Positions 54,036 to 63,291 of a DNA stretch of 64,000 bases are shown piece after piece; the stretch's first letter is position 1, and each line of letters opens with the position of its first letter. The position numbers and the translations under genes are program-made. The notes beneath the pieces are model-generated. The model did no database searches. It saw only the letters and a list, made by a program, of their open reading frames with translations, and was not told the DNA's origin. The stretch comes from Alteromonadaceae bacterium (GTDB lineage Bacteria; Pseudomonadota; Gammaproteobacteria; Enterobacterales; Alteromonadaceae): positions 21,093 to 85,092 of the forward strand of contig WKFJ01000064.1 of assembly GCA_014872785.1 (NCBI GenBank), read 5' to 3'.

Positions 54036-55544
54036 TTACATGATGCCATTAAATTGTTGAGCCGAATCCATAAGTGGCCTTTTGTTTACGTCGTGAATCA
54101 ATTTAATTAGCCTGCGTTTAGCGTTTCGATACTTGTTCTTCTCAGGAGGAGAAAATTTATAATCCGCTCTGGCAAACATATTATTCCATTCGAGATGCGA
54201 AATACTGGGGTATTTGAAAGGCTTTTTCTTAAAACGTGTTTCAAAAGCAGTACTTGGTATGGCTTTGAATTTCGCCAGGTGCAGTCTATCTAGCTGCTCA
54301 AAATGCTCTTCAATAAATAAGATTGTTTGCTCGATGTCTTGGTAAGTTTCACCAGGATACCCCAAGATAACTGAAGCTCTAAGGCTTATTCCGATTTCAC
54401 TCGCATCTTTAATAAATTGTCCCATCCTTTCAACTTTCGTTCCTTTGAGCATGCGATTGTTTAGTTTTTGGCTGCCTGTTTCAAGGCCAAAACCCATTCT
54501 TCGCAATCCTGCATCATGGGCTTTTTGCAAGGTTTCTCTCTCTAACCCATTCACTCCTTTGCCATCTACGTGTACGGTTGCCACCCAAGTAGCTCCGGGT
54601 ACAACTTTTTGCATGTTGTCGATAATGCAATTCCACATCTCTAAATCGGAGTTCATCTTACTATCGAAAAAAATAAAGTTCTTACAATCATATCTTTTCG
54701 ATTGTAATTCCAGTTCCTCAAGTACTGCTTGTTCTGGCCTAGTACGGTAGGAGCGCGTACTGGCAGTTGTCACATCACTGCAAAACAAACATTTCCCCCA
54801 ACCACAACCGCGCCCCGTCATCAAAGGAATAATTCTGTGAGGATGGTTGTCCCAACTAAAAAATCCGAGATCAGGAATCGGCAAATCCTTAGTCATCTTT
54901 AAAGGAGGAGCTGCTTGGGCAACAGCGAAATTTGATTTAGTGAAGATCCCTGGGTGTAAACTTAAATCTCTCTCATGAATAAGATCATCCACTAATTTGT
55001 CCAATACGAATTCAGGCTCACCACCAAAAATGGCTGTCACTCCCTCCATATCTAACCACTCTTTTGTCACATCTTTTACATTGAAAAACGGCCCGCCCAA
55101 CAAAACAGGAATCCCCTGTTGTTTGGCTCTAGCACAAATCTCGGTTGCCATCTCGTGATATTGTAAATACGCAGAAATAAGGACAACATCGACCTTTTCC
55201 TTGTTGATTTGCTCAGCCACTGCTTCTTTGAATGGTTTTGTCGGTCTAAAACGATATTTAGAGACCATATTGTAGATTAGATTATTAGCCCATTCGATCA
55301 TAGGGTGAGCCGCAAATCGAATGCGTTGGACAGCATAGTTTTTCCAAGTTTCTTCAACATCACGTGGCAAAATCTTATTTACATAAGCAAGTGGCGCAAA
55401 GACATCTACATTATATCCCGCGTTCTTAAGTGGCGTTGTTAAGTACCCTATAGCCAACGTTGGAAACGGAGCTTCGTTATTTAGATCGACAAGTAAGACG
55501 TTTTTTTGTGAAGTTGCTAGGTTAAAAGATTCTGAGCTTCCCAT
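54036..55544 (-). CDS. B12-binding domain radical SAM protein
   Basis: A 502-aa protein from the ATG at 55544, which follows AAGGA; an ORF from 55637 is less likely. Residues about 15-170 form a B12-binding-like domain (VLLVDLNNEAPFPTLAIGYL). The radical SAM domain has its cluster motif in GRGCGWGKCLFCSD, which is C-x4-C-x2-C, one residue longer than the commonest C-x3-C-x2-C. A GFGLETGSQKLNNRMLKG motif follows. Such proteins use SAM and B12 for methylation or related chemistry. The product is unknown. It lies between folA and obgE. Confidence 0.85.
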   Translation of the reverse strand: MGSSESFNLATSQKNVLLVDLNNEAPFPTLAIGYLTTPLKNAGYNVDVFAPLAYVNKILPRDVEETWKNYAVQRIRFAAHPMIEWANNLIYNMVSKYRFRPTKPFKEAVAEQINKEKVDVVLISAYLQYHEMATEICARAKQQGIPVLLGGPFFNVKDVTKEWLDMEGVTAIFGGEPEFVLDKLVDDLIHERDLSLHPGIFTKSNFAVAQAAPPLKMTKDLPIPDLGFFSWDNHPHRIIPLMTGRGCGWGKCLFCSDVTTASTRSYRTRPEQAVLEELELQSKRYDCKNFIFFDSKMNSDLEMWNCIIDNMQKVVPGATWVATVHVDGKGVNGLERETLQKAHDAGLRRMGFGLETGSQKLNNRMLKGTKVERMGQFIKDASEIGISLRASVILGYPGETYQDIEQTILFIEEHFEQLDRLHLAKFKAIPSTAFETRFKKKPFKYPSISHLEWNNMFARADYKFSPPEKNKYRNAKRRLIKLIHDVNKRPLMDSAQQFNGIM

Positions 55545-55645
55545 GAATTTTCCTTTTCTTAATAGCCTGCCAAGCCCTTTCAAATGTGTAAGCCAGTAAA
55601 ACAGCATCAAAATGGAGCGTGAATAAACGTAAAACAATCCCCAAT

Positions 55646-55680
55646 AAAAAAGGTCAAATAAATACGTGTACTTATTTGAC
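55646..55680 (-). terminator. Terminator after obgE
   Basis: GTCAAATAAATAC/GTACTTATTTGAC, with one mismatch, is followed on the minus strand by a T-run. It lies 22 bases past the obgE stop. Confidence 0.8.
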
Positions 55681-55702
55681 TCTTTTTAGAAAAAGATTTC
55701 AA

Positions 55703-56860
55703 CTAACGCTCGTAGATGACCTCTACATCATAATCGTCATCGTCCCAGTCATCATCGTCGTCGTCTTCGTCCTCATATTCAGCGAGAACTTGCTCATGGT
55801 AGTCGTCCCATTTGAATTCTTTCTCTTCTTCCTGAACTAAGAATTCTTCTACCGGGAGAGTTTCCAGCATATTCATGACATCGCCACACAGGCTGTCTGT
55901 ACCAATCTTCTGGAAGGCAGAGATCTGAAAATGCTTTTCATCCCACCCAAGCCCTTCGATGATAGACTGACACAGTTCGTCAGCTTCCTCTGGCAATAAC
56001 AAATCGACTTTATTAAATACCAACCAGCGTGGTTTGGCCGCAAGTTTTGGACTGTACTTTTCCAATTCAGAAATAATGGTCTTGGCGTTTTCCAGTGGAT
56101 CCGACTGGTCAGCTGGCATTAAGTCAATCAAATGTAATAATACGCGGCAACGTTCAAGGTGCTTAAGAAAGCGAATACCGAGCCCCGCACCATCAGATGC
56201 ACCTTCAATCAGTCCAGGAATATCAGCTATTACAAAGCTTCTACGCGCGTCTTGGCGCACAACCCCAAGATTAGGAACAAGCGTAGTGAACGGGTAATCC
56301 GCTACTTTAGGTTTGGCTGCAGATACACTTCTGATGAACGTACTTTTACCAGCGTTAGGTAACCCTAGAAGTCCTACATCTGCAAGTAACATTAATTCCA
56401 ATTGAAGATTACGGATCTCGCCTGGAGTACCATCAGACTTTTGTCTGGGCGCTCTGTTGGTACTACTTTTGAAACGTGCATTACCCAAGCCATGATAACC
56501 GCCTTTGGCGACCATTAACTTTTGGCCATGCTTGGTCAAATCACCCAACACTTCTTGTGTGTCTTTGTCTTTGGCTCGCGTGCCAACAGGAACCTTTACG
56601 GTGAGGTCTTTACCGCGCTTACCTGTACAGTCGGTGCGCTGGCCATTTTCGCCACGCTCAGCTCTGTGAAAACGCTCAAATTGGTAGTCGACCAAGGTAT
56701 TCAGGTTTTCATCTGCGATGAGATACACATCACCGCCATCACCGCCGTCGCCACCATCAGGGCCACCGCGAGGAACATATTTTTCTCGACGAAAACTAAT
56801 AATACCGTTTCCACCGTCACCCGCTTCTACGCGGATCTCTACTTCATCTACGAATTTCAT
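55703..56860 (-). CDS. obgE: Obg-family ribosome-associated GTPase
   Basis: A 385-aa GTPase. It has the glycine-rich Obg fold at 1-158 (RVEAGDGGNGIISFRREKYV). The G domain has G1 GLPNAGKST, G3 DIPGLIEGAS and G4 FNKVDLL. The C-terminal tail is acidic (DEDDDDDDWDDDD). It helps 50S assembly. Located upstream of the radical SAM gene and downstream of rpmA. Confidence 0.97.
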   Translation of the reverse strand: MKFVDEVEIRVEAGDGGNGIISFRREKYVPRGGPDGGDGGDGGDVYLIADENLNTLVDYQFERFHRAERGENGQRTDCTGKRGKDLTVKVPVGTRAKDKDTQEVLGDLTKHGQKLMVAKGGYHGLGNARFKSSTNRAPRQKSDGTPGEIRNLQLELMLLADVGLLGLPNAGKSTFIRSVSAAKPKVADYPFTTLVPNLGVVRQDARRSFVIADIPGLIEGASDGAGLGIRFLKHLERCRVLLHLIDLMPADQSDPLENAKTIISELEKYSPKLAAKPRWLVFNKVDLLLPEEADELCQSIIEGLGWDEKHFQISAFQKIGTDSLCGDVMNMLETLPVEEFLVQEEEKEFKWDDYHEQVLAEYEDEDDDDDDWDDDDYDVEVIYER

Positions 56861-57005
56861 AGTCTTTTTACAAAAGTTACGCTGTCAGAACTACTCTTGA
56901 TGAGAACTTGAACTTAGCACACTCATCACTAAATATGAAACGCTCACTGCGATGCTCGTTTGAACGAATGCATAAAACAGAGATAAGAGCGACCCCACAA
57001 AAACA

Positions 57006-57031
57006 AAAAGCCCCGCATGAGCGGGGCTTTT
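57006..57031 (-). terminator. Terminator after rpmA
   Basis: AAAAGCCCCGC, loop ATGA, GCGGGGCTTTT with further T on the minus strand. It lies 20 bases past the rpmA stop, so obgE is transcribed partly from another signal or by readthrough. Confidence 0.92.
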
Positions 57032-57050
57032 CAATTCTGAGAAGGTCAGA

Positions 57051-57308
57051 TTAACCGGCTACGATGTTAACGTATTTGCGGTTCTTAGGACCTTTGATGT
57101 CGAACTGAACTTTGCCATCTGCTAATGCAAACAAAGTGTGGTCTTTACCACAGCCAACATTGTCACCCGCGTGGAACTTAGTACCACGTTGACGAACTAA
57201 AATGTTACCAGCCAATACTGACTCACCACCAAATCGCTTAACACCTAAGCGTTTGCTTTCTGAGTCACGACCATTTTTAGTACTACCACCGGCCTTTTTG
57301 TGTGCCAT
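57051..57308 (-). CDS. rpmA: 50S ribosomal protein L27
   Basis: 85 aa, with the conserved MAHKKAGGSTKNGRDSESKR N-terminus, which reaches the peptidyl-transferase centre, and the GGESVLAGNILVRQRGTKFH core. Second gene of the L21-L27 operon, 15 bases after rplU. Confidence 0.98.
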   Translation of the reverse strand: MAHKKAGGSTKNGRDSESKRLGVKRFGGESVLAGNILVRQRGTKFHAGDNVGCGKDHTLFALADGKVQFDIKGPKNRKYVNIVAG

Positions 57309-57323
57309 TTGTCGTTTCTCCTA

Positions 57324-57635
57324 TTAAGCGCTAATGCCAGTAATCTTCACTTCAGTGAACCACTGACGGTGGCCCATCTGTGAGCGAGAGTGCTTACGGC
57401 GACGGAATTTCACAATTTTAATTTTTTCACCACGGCCATGAGTCACTACTTCTGCAGTCACTTTACCGCCATTTACATATGGAGTGCCGATTTTTACATC
57501 GTCTCCGTTGCTAACCATCATTACTTGGTCAAATTCGATGGTCTCGCCAGGAGCTACTTCAATCTTCTCCAGGCGTACAGTTTGGCCTTCAGCCACACGG
57601 TGTTGTTTACCACCACTTTGGAAAACCGCGTACAT
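57324..57635 (-). CDS. rplU: 50S ribosomal protein L21
   Basis: 103 aa, MYAVFQSGGKQHRVAEGQTV, with the C-terminal RRKHSRSQMGHRQ RNA-binding region. It is the first gene of the operon. A strong sigma-70-type promoter lies 78 bases upstream. Confidence 0.98.
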   Translation of the reverse strand: MYAVFQSGGKQHRVAEGQTVRLEKIEVAPGETIEFDQVMMVSNGDDVKIGTPYVNGGKVTAEVVTHGRGEKIKIVKFRRRKHSRSQMGHRQWFTEVKITGISA

Positions 57636-57712
57636 AACTTACTCCGCACATGCATCACACATTGGTTTTATTGTTTAATGTGTCAATGCTTCGATTCAAA
57701 AACAGGGCGCGA

Positions 57713-57741
57713 ATTGTATGTGAAATGTCTCTGGCTATCAA
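57713..57741 (-). promoter_or_regulatory. Sigma-70 promoter of rplU-rpmA
   Basis: On the minus strand TTGATA, 17 bases, TACAAT. The -10 and spacing are near consensus. The leader would be about 70 bases, in which no other signal was noted. Confidence 0.7.
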
Positions 57742-57876
57742 GTGTTAATTTGAATTTATTTTGTACAATTTAGCTATTTACAGGTATTTCACAGGAAAAC
57801 TGGATACTAGCGCTTATTTTTGTAAAAATTCGCGTCACTGCAACAACATACGAACACACCAGTCAAAAAATTCTGC

Positions 57877-58848
57877 ATGGATATAAATCAGATTAAGCTG
57901 CTCTGCGATGCAGACATGCAACATGTCAACGAATTGATTCAAAAGCAAGTCAGTTCTGATGTCGCCCTCGTCAATCAATTGGGTTTTTACATTGTTAATA
58001 GCGGTGGTAAACGATTGCGGCCTATGCTTTGCGTGCTCGCTGCGCGAGCATTAGGTATCAAAAATGCTGACCACCATACGCTCGCAGCGATTATCGAGTT
58101 TATTCATACAGCAACACTCCTGCATGACGATGTGGTCGATGAATCGACGATGCGCAGAGGACGAGAAACGGCTAACGAGCTTTTTGGTAATCAAGCTAGC
58201 GTATTAGTAGGCGATTTCTTATATACCCGCTCGTTTCAAATGATGGTTAGTCTTAATCGCATGAAAGTGATGGATATTTTGTCTAATGCTACGAATGTGA
58301 TTGCAGAAGGCGAAGTGTTGCAACTTATGAATTGCAACGATCCGAGCACGACAGAAGAGCGCTACATGCAAGTTATCTACAGTAAAACCGCTCGCCTTTT
58401 CGAAGCGGCCACGCAACTTGCAGCCGTGTTGACTGACCAAAATGAACACATTGAACTTGCCATGCAAGATTATGGTAAGTATCTAGGCACGGCGTTTCAG
58501 TTAATGGATGATGTTTTAGACTATGCTGCAGACGCAGAAGTCATGGGTAAAAATGTTGGGGATGATTTAGAGGAAGGCAAACCCACTTTACCCCTGCTCC
58601 ACGCGATGTGGCATGGTACTGAAGACGAAGCTGAGTTAATTAAAAGTGCGATTGAAAACAGCGACGGTAAGCAGCACTTTGACGCTATCATGCTGGCCAT
58701 GAAAAACACCAATGCCCTCGAATATACGGTAGCAAAAGCCAATGAAGCGAGAGATCAAGCAATTGCTGCTTTGTCACCTATCCTTGATTCAGACTATAAA
58801 AATGCATTGATTGAGTTAGCTAATATAGCTGTAGCGCGAGACGCATAG
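57877..58848 (+). CDS. ispB: Octaprenyl diphosphate synthase
   Basis: A 323-aa trans-prenyltransferase making the side chain of ubiquinone. The two Asp-rich motifs are LLHDDVVDESTMRR and QLMDDVLDYAA. It is divergent from rplU-rpmA, as in E. coli. The length is the same as E. coli IspB. Confidence 0.95.
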   Translation: MDINQIKLLCDADMQHVNELIQKQVSSDVALVNQLGFYIVNSGGKRLRPMLCVLAARALGIKNADHHTLAAIIEFIHTATLLHDDVVDESTMRRGRETANELFGNQASVLVGDFLYTRSFQMMVSLNRMKVMDILSNATNVIAEGEVLQLMNCNDPSTTEERYMQVIYSKTARLFEAATQLAAVLTDQNEHIELAMQDYGKYLGTAFQLMDDVLDYAADAEVMGKNVGDDLEEGKPTLPLLHAMWHGTEDEAELIKSAIENSDGKQHFDAIMLAMKNTNALEYTVAKANEARDQAIAALSPILDSDYKNALIELANIAVARDA

Positions 58849-59103
58849 CACTCTCCGGAGTGATTTAACTTATTAGTTAATTGGGTCGACTTCAGGATGG
58901 TGGAATCCGTGCGCATATCTTGATTACGCCTTTGATGATATTGCAATTTTGGTAGCGTAATTCGCTTCCTCTGGGGAGTATGTCAGCAAATCTGATTGGT
59001 TAATAACAGCTATTAGCATCTATGGCATTTAGAACTCTGAAGAATGTCACAACCTAATAGCTTCATCATAGCAAACTGGGAAAGGGCTAGGTTTAATGAC
59101 AGG

Positions 59104-59913
59104 TCACTCAAATGCAGATAGGAAGTTACTAACTACTTTTCTGTACGTCCTACTCACCTTTACCTTTTTTTCGTGATTCAAATAAAGAATACATTCGCCT
59201 TTTGGCAGAGTTTTTACTTTCTGCACGCAGGTCAAATTAACGATGGTAGAACGATGGATACGTTTAAATACATTGGGTTCTAAAACACCGATAATTTGCT
59301 TTAATGTGCACCGTTTTGCGAATATGCGATTTTTCGTGTGTAAACAGGCATAATCCCCTGCTGCATCTACATATATGATATCGGCCTGATTTAGCAACAT
59401 AGACTCCCCCTTGTCTTTCACCCAAATCGTTCTCTTTTCCAGGGACTTGGGGCTATTCTTTTCGGTTAGACGTAGTCCTGCCTCAGTTTTACCTATCGGA
59501 ATCCACTCTAATTTAAATTGTTTTAACTCGACTAACCGCTCAACGCAGGCCTTGAGCCTTTTGATAGTGACCGGTTTCAACAAATAATCCACCGCGCGGT
59601 ATTCAAACGCTTTAATCGCGTACTGGTTGTGGGAAGACACAAAGACCACCATCGGAGAAACTGTGTCATCTAACTGCCGTAAGATTTCAAATCCATCAAA
59701 ATCAGGTAATTCAACATCTAAAAAGACCACATCAGGCTCAAGCTTATTAATTAGAGAAAGTGCTGCTTTTCCTGCATAACAGTTCCCAACAACTTGTAAC
59801 GTATCAAACAGGTTTAAATACTCACAGAAAAGTTCATTTACTATTTTTTCATCTTCAACAACCAAGCACCTTAACTTATTGAATTCTTTACAACTTTCAG
59901 CCAATACCATCAA
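59104..59913 (-). CDS. LytTR-family response regulator, no kinase nearby
   Basis: A 269-aa regulator. The receiver has the acidic pair in VVEDEKIVNE and the phospho-acceptor in VVFLDVELPDFDG, with LLKPVT carrying the conserved Lys. The C-terminal LytTR DNA-binding domain has IWVKDKGESMLL, FKRIHRSTIVNL and YLNHEKKVKVSRTY. No histidine kinase adjoins it. It is divergent from the two paralogous binding-like proteins. Control of those genes is possible but unproven. Confidence 0.88.
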   Translation of the reverse strand: MMVLAESCKEFNKLRCLVVEDEKIVNELFCEYLNLFDTLQVVGNCYAGKAALSLINKLEPDVVFLDVELPDFDGFEILRQLDDTVSPMVVFVSSHNQYAIKAFEYRAVDYLLKPVTIKRLKACVERLVELKQFKLEWIPIGKTEAGLRLTEKNSPKSLEKRTIWVKDKGESMLLNQADIIYVDAAGDYACLHTKNRIFAKRCTLKQIIGVLEPNVFKRIHRSTIVNLTCVQKVKTLPKGECILYLNHEKKVKVSRTYRKVVSNFLSAFE

Positions 59914-60253
59914 TACACCGCGACGACACGCCTCAATCTTATATCTTATATTTCACATTACCATAAGGGATGTTCTATTAATCGCCGGTGCAACTCAAAA
60001 ACAGTCCACATTATCTCAAGTGACCACTTTTTAACCCAAGAAAAGGATATTGGCCTGCACATTTTGTGCTTTATGCGTCATTTCGCGAACTTGTGAATGT
60101 TTTTCATCCATTTTACCGAATAGTCTCCCATTCGCCTCAGCCTATCGATTAATTCACTCATGATTTGTATTAAATGTAAGACTACAAAACACATCTCATT
60201 TTGTCTGAAATAACGTGCGCACAATTAAAGTAGAGTATTGGCGGGGAAAATCC
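59914..60253. other. Divergent intergenic region, LytTR gene and paired binding proteins
   Basis: 340 bases with no gene. It is AT-rich. I saw no clear -35/-10 pair and no certain LytTR-type direct repeats. It should hold the promoters of both transcription units. Confidence 0.55.
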
Positions 60254-61105
60254 GTGCTGTATCCAAGTCAATATTACTGCACGTTTTTTCGTTTACTGGT
60301 TCAAGTTCTGATATCACTCGCCATTTGCTTTCCGGTCTTGTCGAAGGCTTCAACACTATTCATAAAAAACACCGGTGAGCACGAGAACACCTACATAAGA
60401 AAATTGATAAATGAATCCATTGGGCAGCATTACACTCCTACTCTTTCACTTCGGGTATTTCCAGAAAAGTTGACCAAAGAGAGAATGTTAAGGGAATTGG
60501 GCAAAGGTTTTATAGATGTTGCCTGGACGACAGAAAGCGTGCGTTTTCGGAATAACAGCATTGAAATTCCAATCGCGCTATTTAATAACTTATTTGGTCA
60601 TCGACTGTTACTAATTAGAAAAGGAGAACAGTATAAGTTTGACAACATTTCCTCAGTAGATGACCTAAGCAATCTGTTGGGTGGACAAGGTAACCAGTGG
60701 CGTGATACCAGCGTATTGAAAAGCTCTGGATTGCAAATCGTAACAGCCACCGATGCCGATATCCTTACCGGTATGTTGCTTTCAGAACGCATTGACTACT
60801 TTCCTCGTGCACTCCACGAGGCCTGGCTTGAGCTTAAAGAGCATTCAAGTTTGACGGTGGAAAACAATCTGATGCTGGTTTACCAACAACCCGTGTATTT
60901 CTACGTAACTCCTAAAAAGCCCAAGTTGGCTAAAGCCCTTTTACAAGGGCTAACAAGATTGCAAAACAGTGGTCAACTGAATAATTTTTTCAATGACAAT
61001 TCTTTTATCCAAAAAACATTACGCCTCAGCAATATCAAAAACAGGAAAGCTTTATTGCTGGAAAACGATTACCGACCAACCAGTTTACATACCTTAAGAA
61101 ACTAA
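60254..61105 (+). CDS. Periplasmic binding-protein-like protein, first of a tandem pair
   Basis: A 283-aa exported protein of the extracellular solute-binding type. The GTG at 60254 has GGGGA just before it, and it gives the same length as the next gene. A GTG at 60215 is less likely. Residues about 10-33 form the signal segment. Shared features with the next gene are the LTKERM block, LFGHRLLLIRKGEQ, GGQGNQWRDTSVL, YFPRALHEAW and ENNLMLVYQQPVYFYV. No transporter genes follow. It may be a sensory or scavenging protein; the ligand is unknown. Confidence 0.78.
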   Translation: MLYPSQYYCTFFRLLVQVLISLAICFPVLSKASTLFIKNTGEHENTYIRKLINESIGQHYTPTLSLRVFPEKLTKERMLRELGKGFIDVAWTTESVRFRNNSIEIPIALFNNLFGHRLLLIRKGEQYKFDNISSVDDLSNLLGGQGNQWRDTSVLKSSGLQIVTATDADILTGMLLSERIDYFPRALHEAWLELKEHSSLTVENNLMLVYQQPVYFYVTPKKPKLAKALLQGLTRLQNSGQLNNFFNDNSFIQKTLRLSNIKNRKALLLENDYRPTSLHTLRN

Positions 61106-61106
61106 T

Positions 61107-61958
61107 ATGCCAAATTTTATACACGTTATTGTCGTCATGATTTTGTCGCTAACTCTTTATACATACGAAGCACAAGCCAGCAATGTAGTCCATAAACACG
61201 CAGGACAAAAAGAAGAATACGTAGTACAAATACTTCAGAAATCAATAAATTTAAGCGCTAACAAAAAACACACTCTCTCTGAATATCCAGAGGTGCTAAC
61301 AAAAGAAAGGATTATCAATGAAACAGAACTGGGAAATATTAACGTGTTCTGGGCAGCGACAAATAGAGAACTGGAAGAAAGGTTCATCGCCATTCGGATT
61401 CCACTTTATAAAGGCCTATTTGGTTATCGTTTACTCATTATCAAAAAAGAAAAGCAATCCAATTTATCGGACGTTAGACAGTTATCTGATCTGCGCTTTT
61501 TTAAGGCGGGCCAAGGAACCTTTTGGGAAGATACCCAAATACTGCAATCCGCCCAGCTTCCAGTAATTACCTCAACTAAATACATAAACCTTTTTCATAT
61601 GTTAGATGGCGATAGATTTGATTATTTTCCTAGAGGAATTCATGAACCTTGGAGAGAAATTGAAAGCTGGAAGCAATTTTCTTTCATGGTGGAAGAAAAT
61701 CTTATGCTCCAATACCAAATGCCAGTGTACTTTTTCGTTTCTCGGGACAACCCTGAGTTGTCGGATTCGATAAGAAATGGTCTTTGGAGTCTCATTAAAA
61801 GTGGTGAATTTGACGAGTTGTTTAAACAAAATCCGTTGGTAGCCAACGCACTTAAACTAGCGAAACCTAACAACAGGCGAATCATTAAAATTACCAACCC
61901 CAATCTTTCGTCATCAACACCACTTGATGACGAAAGATTATGGTATACGCCGAATTAG
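61107..61958 (+). CDS. Periplasmic binding-protein-like protein, second of a tandem pair
   Basis: A 283-aa paralogue of the preceding protein, starting one base after its stop. Residues 1-25 form a signal peptide. Matching blocks: LTKERIINE, GLFGYRLLIIKKEKQ, GQGTFWEDTQIL, YFPRGIHEPW and EENLMLQYQMPVYFFV. The equal length and block order show a gene duplication. Its 3' end carries a perfect 16-bp inverted repeat. Confidence 0.78.
   Translation: MPNFIHVIVVMILSLTLYTYEAQASNVVHKHAGQKEEYVVQILQKSINLSANKKHTLSEYPEVLTKERIINETELGNINVFWAATNRELEERFIAIRIPLYKGLFGYRLLIIKKEKQSNLSDVRQLSDLRFFKAGQGTFWEDTQILQSAQLPVITSTKYINLFHMLDGDRFDYFPRGIHEPWREIESWKQFSFMVEENLMLQYQMPVYFFVSRDNPELSDSIRNGLWSLIKSGEFDELFKQNPLVANALKLAKPNNRRIIKITNPNLSSSTPLDDERLWYTPN
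61902..61939. repeat. Perfect 16-bp inverted repeat at the convergent gene end
   Basis: AATCTTTCGTCATCAA, six bases, TTGATGACGAAAGATT. It is inside the last codons of the second binding-like gene, 19 bases before two stops that abut. There is no T-run on plus; transcripts of either strand would form the hairpin. Confidence 0.75.
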
Positions 61959-62366
61959 CTATTGACTGATTCGAGTTTGTTTATTCTCTAGATCAGGTTT
62001 GTCAGCTTCAATAGCTTCTTCCATATTTTTGAATCCACTTGGAATGACTTCAACGCCTATTTTCTCCCCCAATTTCACAATCGCAGGGATGGTAATCGGC
62101 GAAAAAGGCAAAATAGCTACGACGCTCAACCCCAACCCTCGGATAACGTCTTTGAACTGTTCATTGGCCTCGCGCATTTCAGCCTCACTGGCTAAGCCCT
62201 TTGTGTATCTCTGATAAGTAATTAGCATCGCCTTGGTTTCTTCACGCTCTTGTGCCAGTCCCCTTTTTAAAACCAGCATGGTCTTGCGCACGCGAATGGA
62301 CACCTCTTTTCGGTTTAGAAGTCCCCTTCTTTCAATGGCTGCTCGGATTCTTATCAATATTCTCAT
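61959..62366 (-). CDS. Small protein with a LETM1-like hydrophobic segment
   Basis: A 135-aa protein. It has a very basic N-terminal half (many Arg and Lys to residue 60). The segment QFKDVIRGLGLSVVAILPFSP then ITIPAIVKLGEKIGVEVIPS resembles the membrane and post-membrane part of LETM1-type proteins. The tail is acidic. The match is by eye and I would not assign function. Its TAG abuts the stop of the binding-like gene. Confidence 0.6.
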   Translation of the reverse strand: MRILIRIRAAIERRGLLNRKEVSIRVRKTMLVLKRGLAQEREETKAMLITYQRYTKGLASEAEMREANEQFKDVIRGLGLSVVAILPFSPITIPAIVKLGEKIGVEVIPSGFKNMEEAIEADKPDLENKQTRISQ

Positions 62367-62575
62367 GGCTGCAGTGTGCCCATGGCAAAGCCTAAAGGCA
62401 ACCTAGATTTCGTGTCAAAACGTACAATTGTGAACTGGTTTGAATTTTTCTATGGCTCGAAGATTGTTCTTTGAACTATGTCATGAGACTTAGAATAATC
62501 CATACCACCCAATCGGCGTTATTTAACGCTTCGCTCAACCACAATTGTATTATCTGGAAAATTGGCATTCGATGC

Positions 62576-63139
62576 CTAACACGCCGCCTCAAATGCCCGC
62601 TTTAGCCAAGCTTCAACCTCATCATCAATATCGGCAAGTGCGTGAATGGCTATCTTATGGCTCACCATGCTGCCAAGGCTACCACTCGGCTGCAGTTTAC
62701 CTACGGGTTCGACCCCCTTTAGGTTAATGCCTAAATCAATACGAGTTTTCGTGGAAGGCTGAACTAATGCAAATTGCTTTTTATGGCGCAGACTAACGTA
62801 GTTTTTTTTGGGCGCGATTTCAACGCCCCCTCCTAACCCTTTTATTATTTTGATGAGTTCATCGCGAAGCGGAATAAGACCTTCTTTTCCTCTGGCATAG
62901 GGAACATCTAATAAATCGACTTCTTCTTTGGCACTCCCCTGATTCAAGTATTCGTGCACGATTAAATTTGCGAAACCATGAGTCACTTGATGTTCTGTCT
63001 TTAGAAGTTTTACAAGTTGCCCATGCTTCTCTAATTCTGAATTTTTCAGTAGCACTAACCAATCGGCCAAAGCTTTACCGGTCTTATCAGGAATATTGGC
63101 CAACATGGTTCGTTTTTGATCTTCAGGATTTGTACTCAT
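62576..63139 (-). CDS. DUF4287 and DUF5655 domain protein
   Basis: A 187-aa cytoplasmic protein. The N-terminal part (about 15-65) has TGKALADWLVLLKNSELEKHG, then HQVTHGFANLIVHEYL, matching DUF4287. The rest (about 90-187), with KKNYVSLRHKKQFALVQPSTK and RIDLGINLKG, matches DUF5655. This pair is common in bacteria with no known activity. The ATG at 63139 follows AAGAGAAA. Confidence 0.85.
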   Translation of the reverse strand: MSTNPEDQKRTMLANIPDKTGKALADWLVLLKNSELEKHGQLVKLLKTEHQVTHGFANLIVHEYLNQGSAKEEVDLLDVPYARGKEGLIPLRDELIKIIKGLGGGVEIAPKKNYVSLRHKKQFALVQPSTKTRIDLGINLKGVEPVGKLQPSGSLGSMVSHKIAIHALADIDDEVEAWLKRAFEAAC

Positions 63140-63291
63140 AAATTTCTCTTAGCAAATCGTCTTTAATCAAAGTGTAGTCACTGAGAATTAAGTGTCACAT
63201 CTATCCCCATAAATTGATTTGACGCAATTGGAGCTGTTAAGCACTTAGTTGATTTTGATATCATAAACGTCTTAACCTGGTTGGAACTAAT

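Noticed and set aside
56522..56911. 129-codon open frame antisense to obgE
   Set aside because: It overlaps the glycine-rich Obg domain on the other strand, and the translation has no recognisable domain.
57787..57815. Possible ispB promoter (TTTACA ... GATACT)
   Set aside because: The spacing is 20 bases, too long for a credible sigma-70 promoter.
58849..59103. Search for a small RNA or gene between ispB and the LytTR gene
   Set aside because: Only a short stem just after ispB was seen (CACTC/GAGTG, no T-run) and no coding or RNA structure that I could support.
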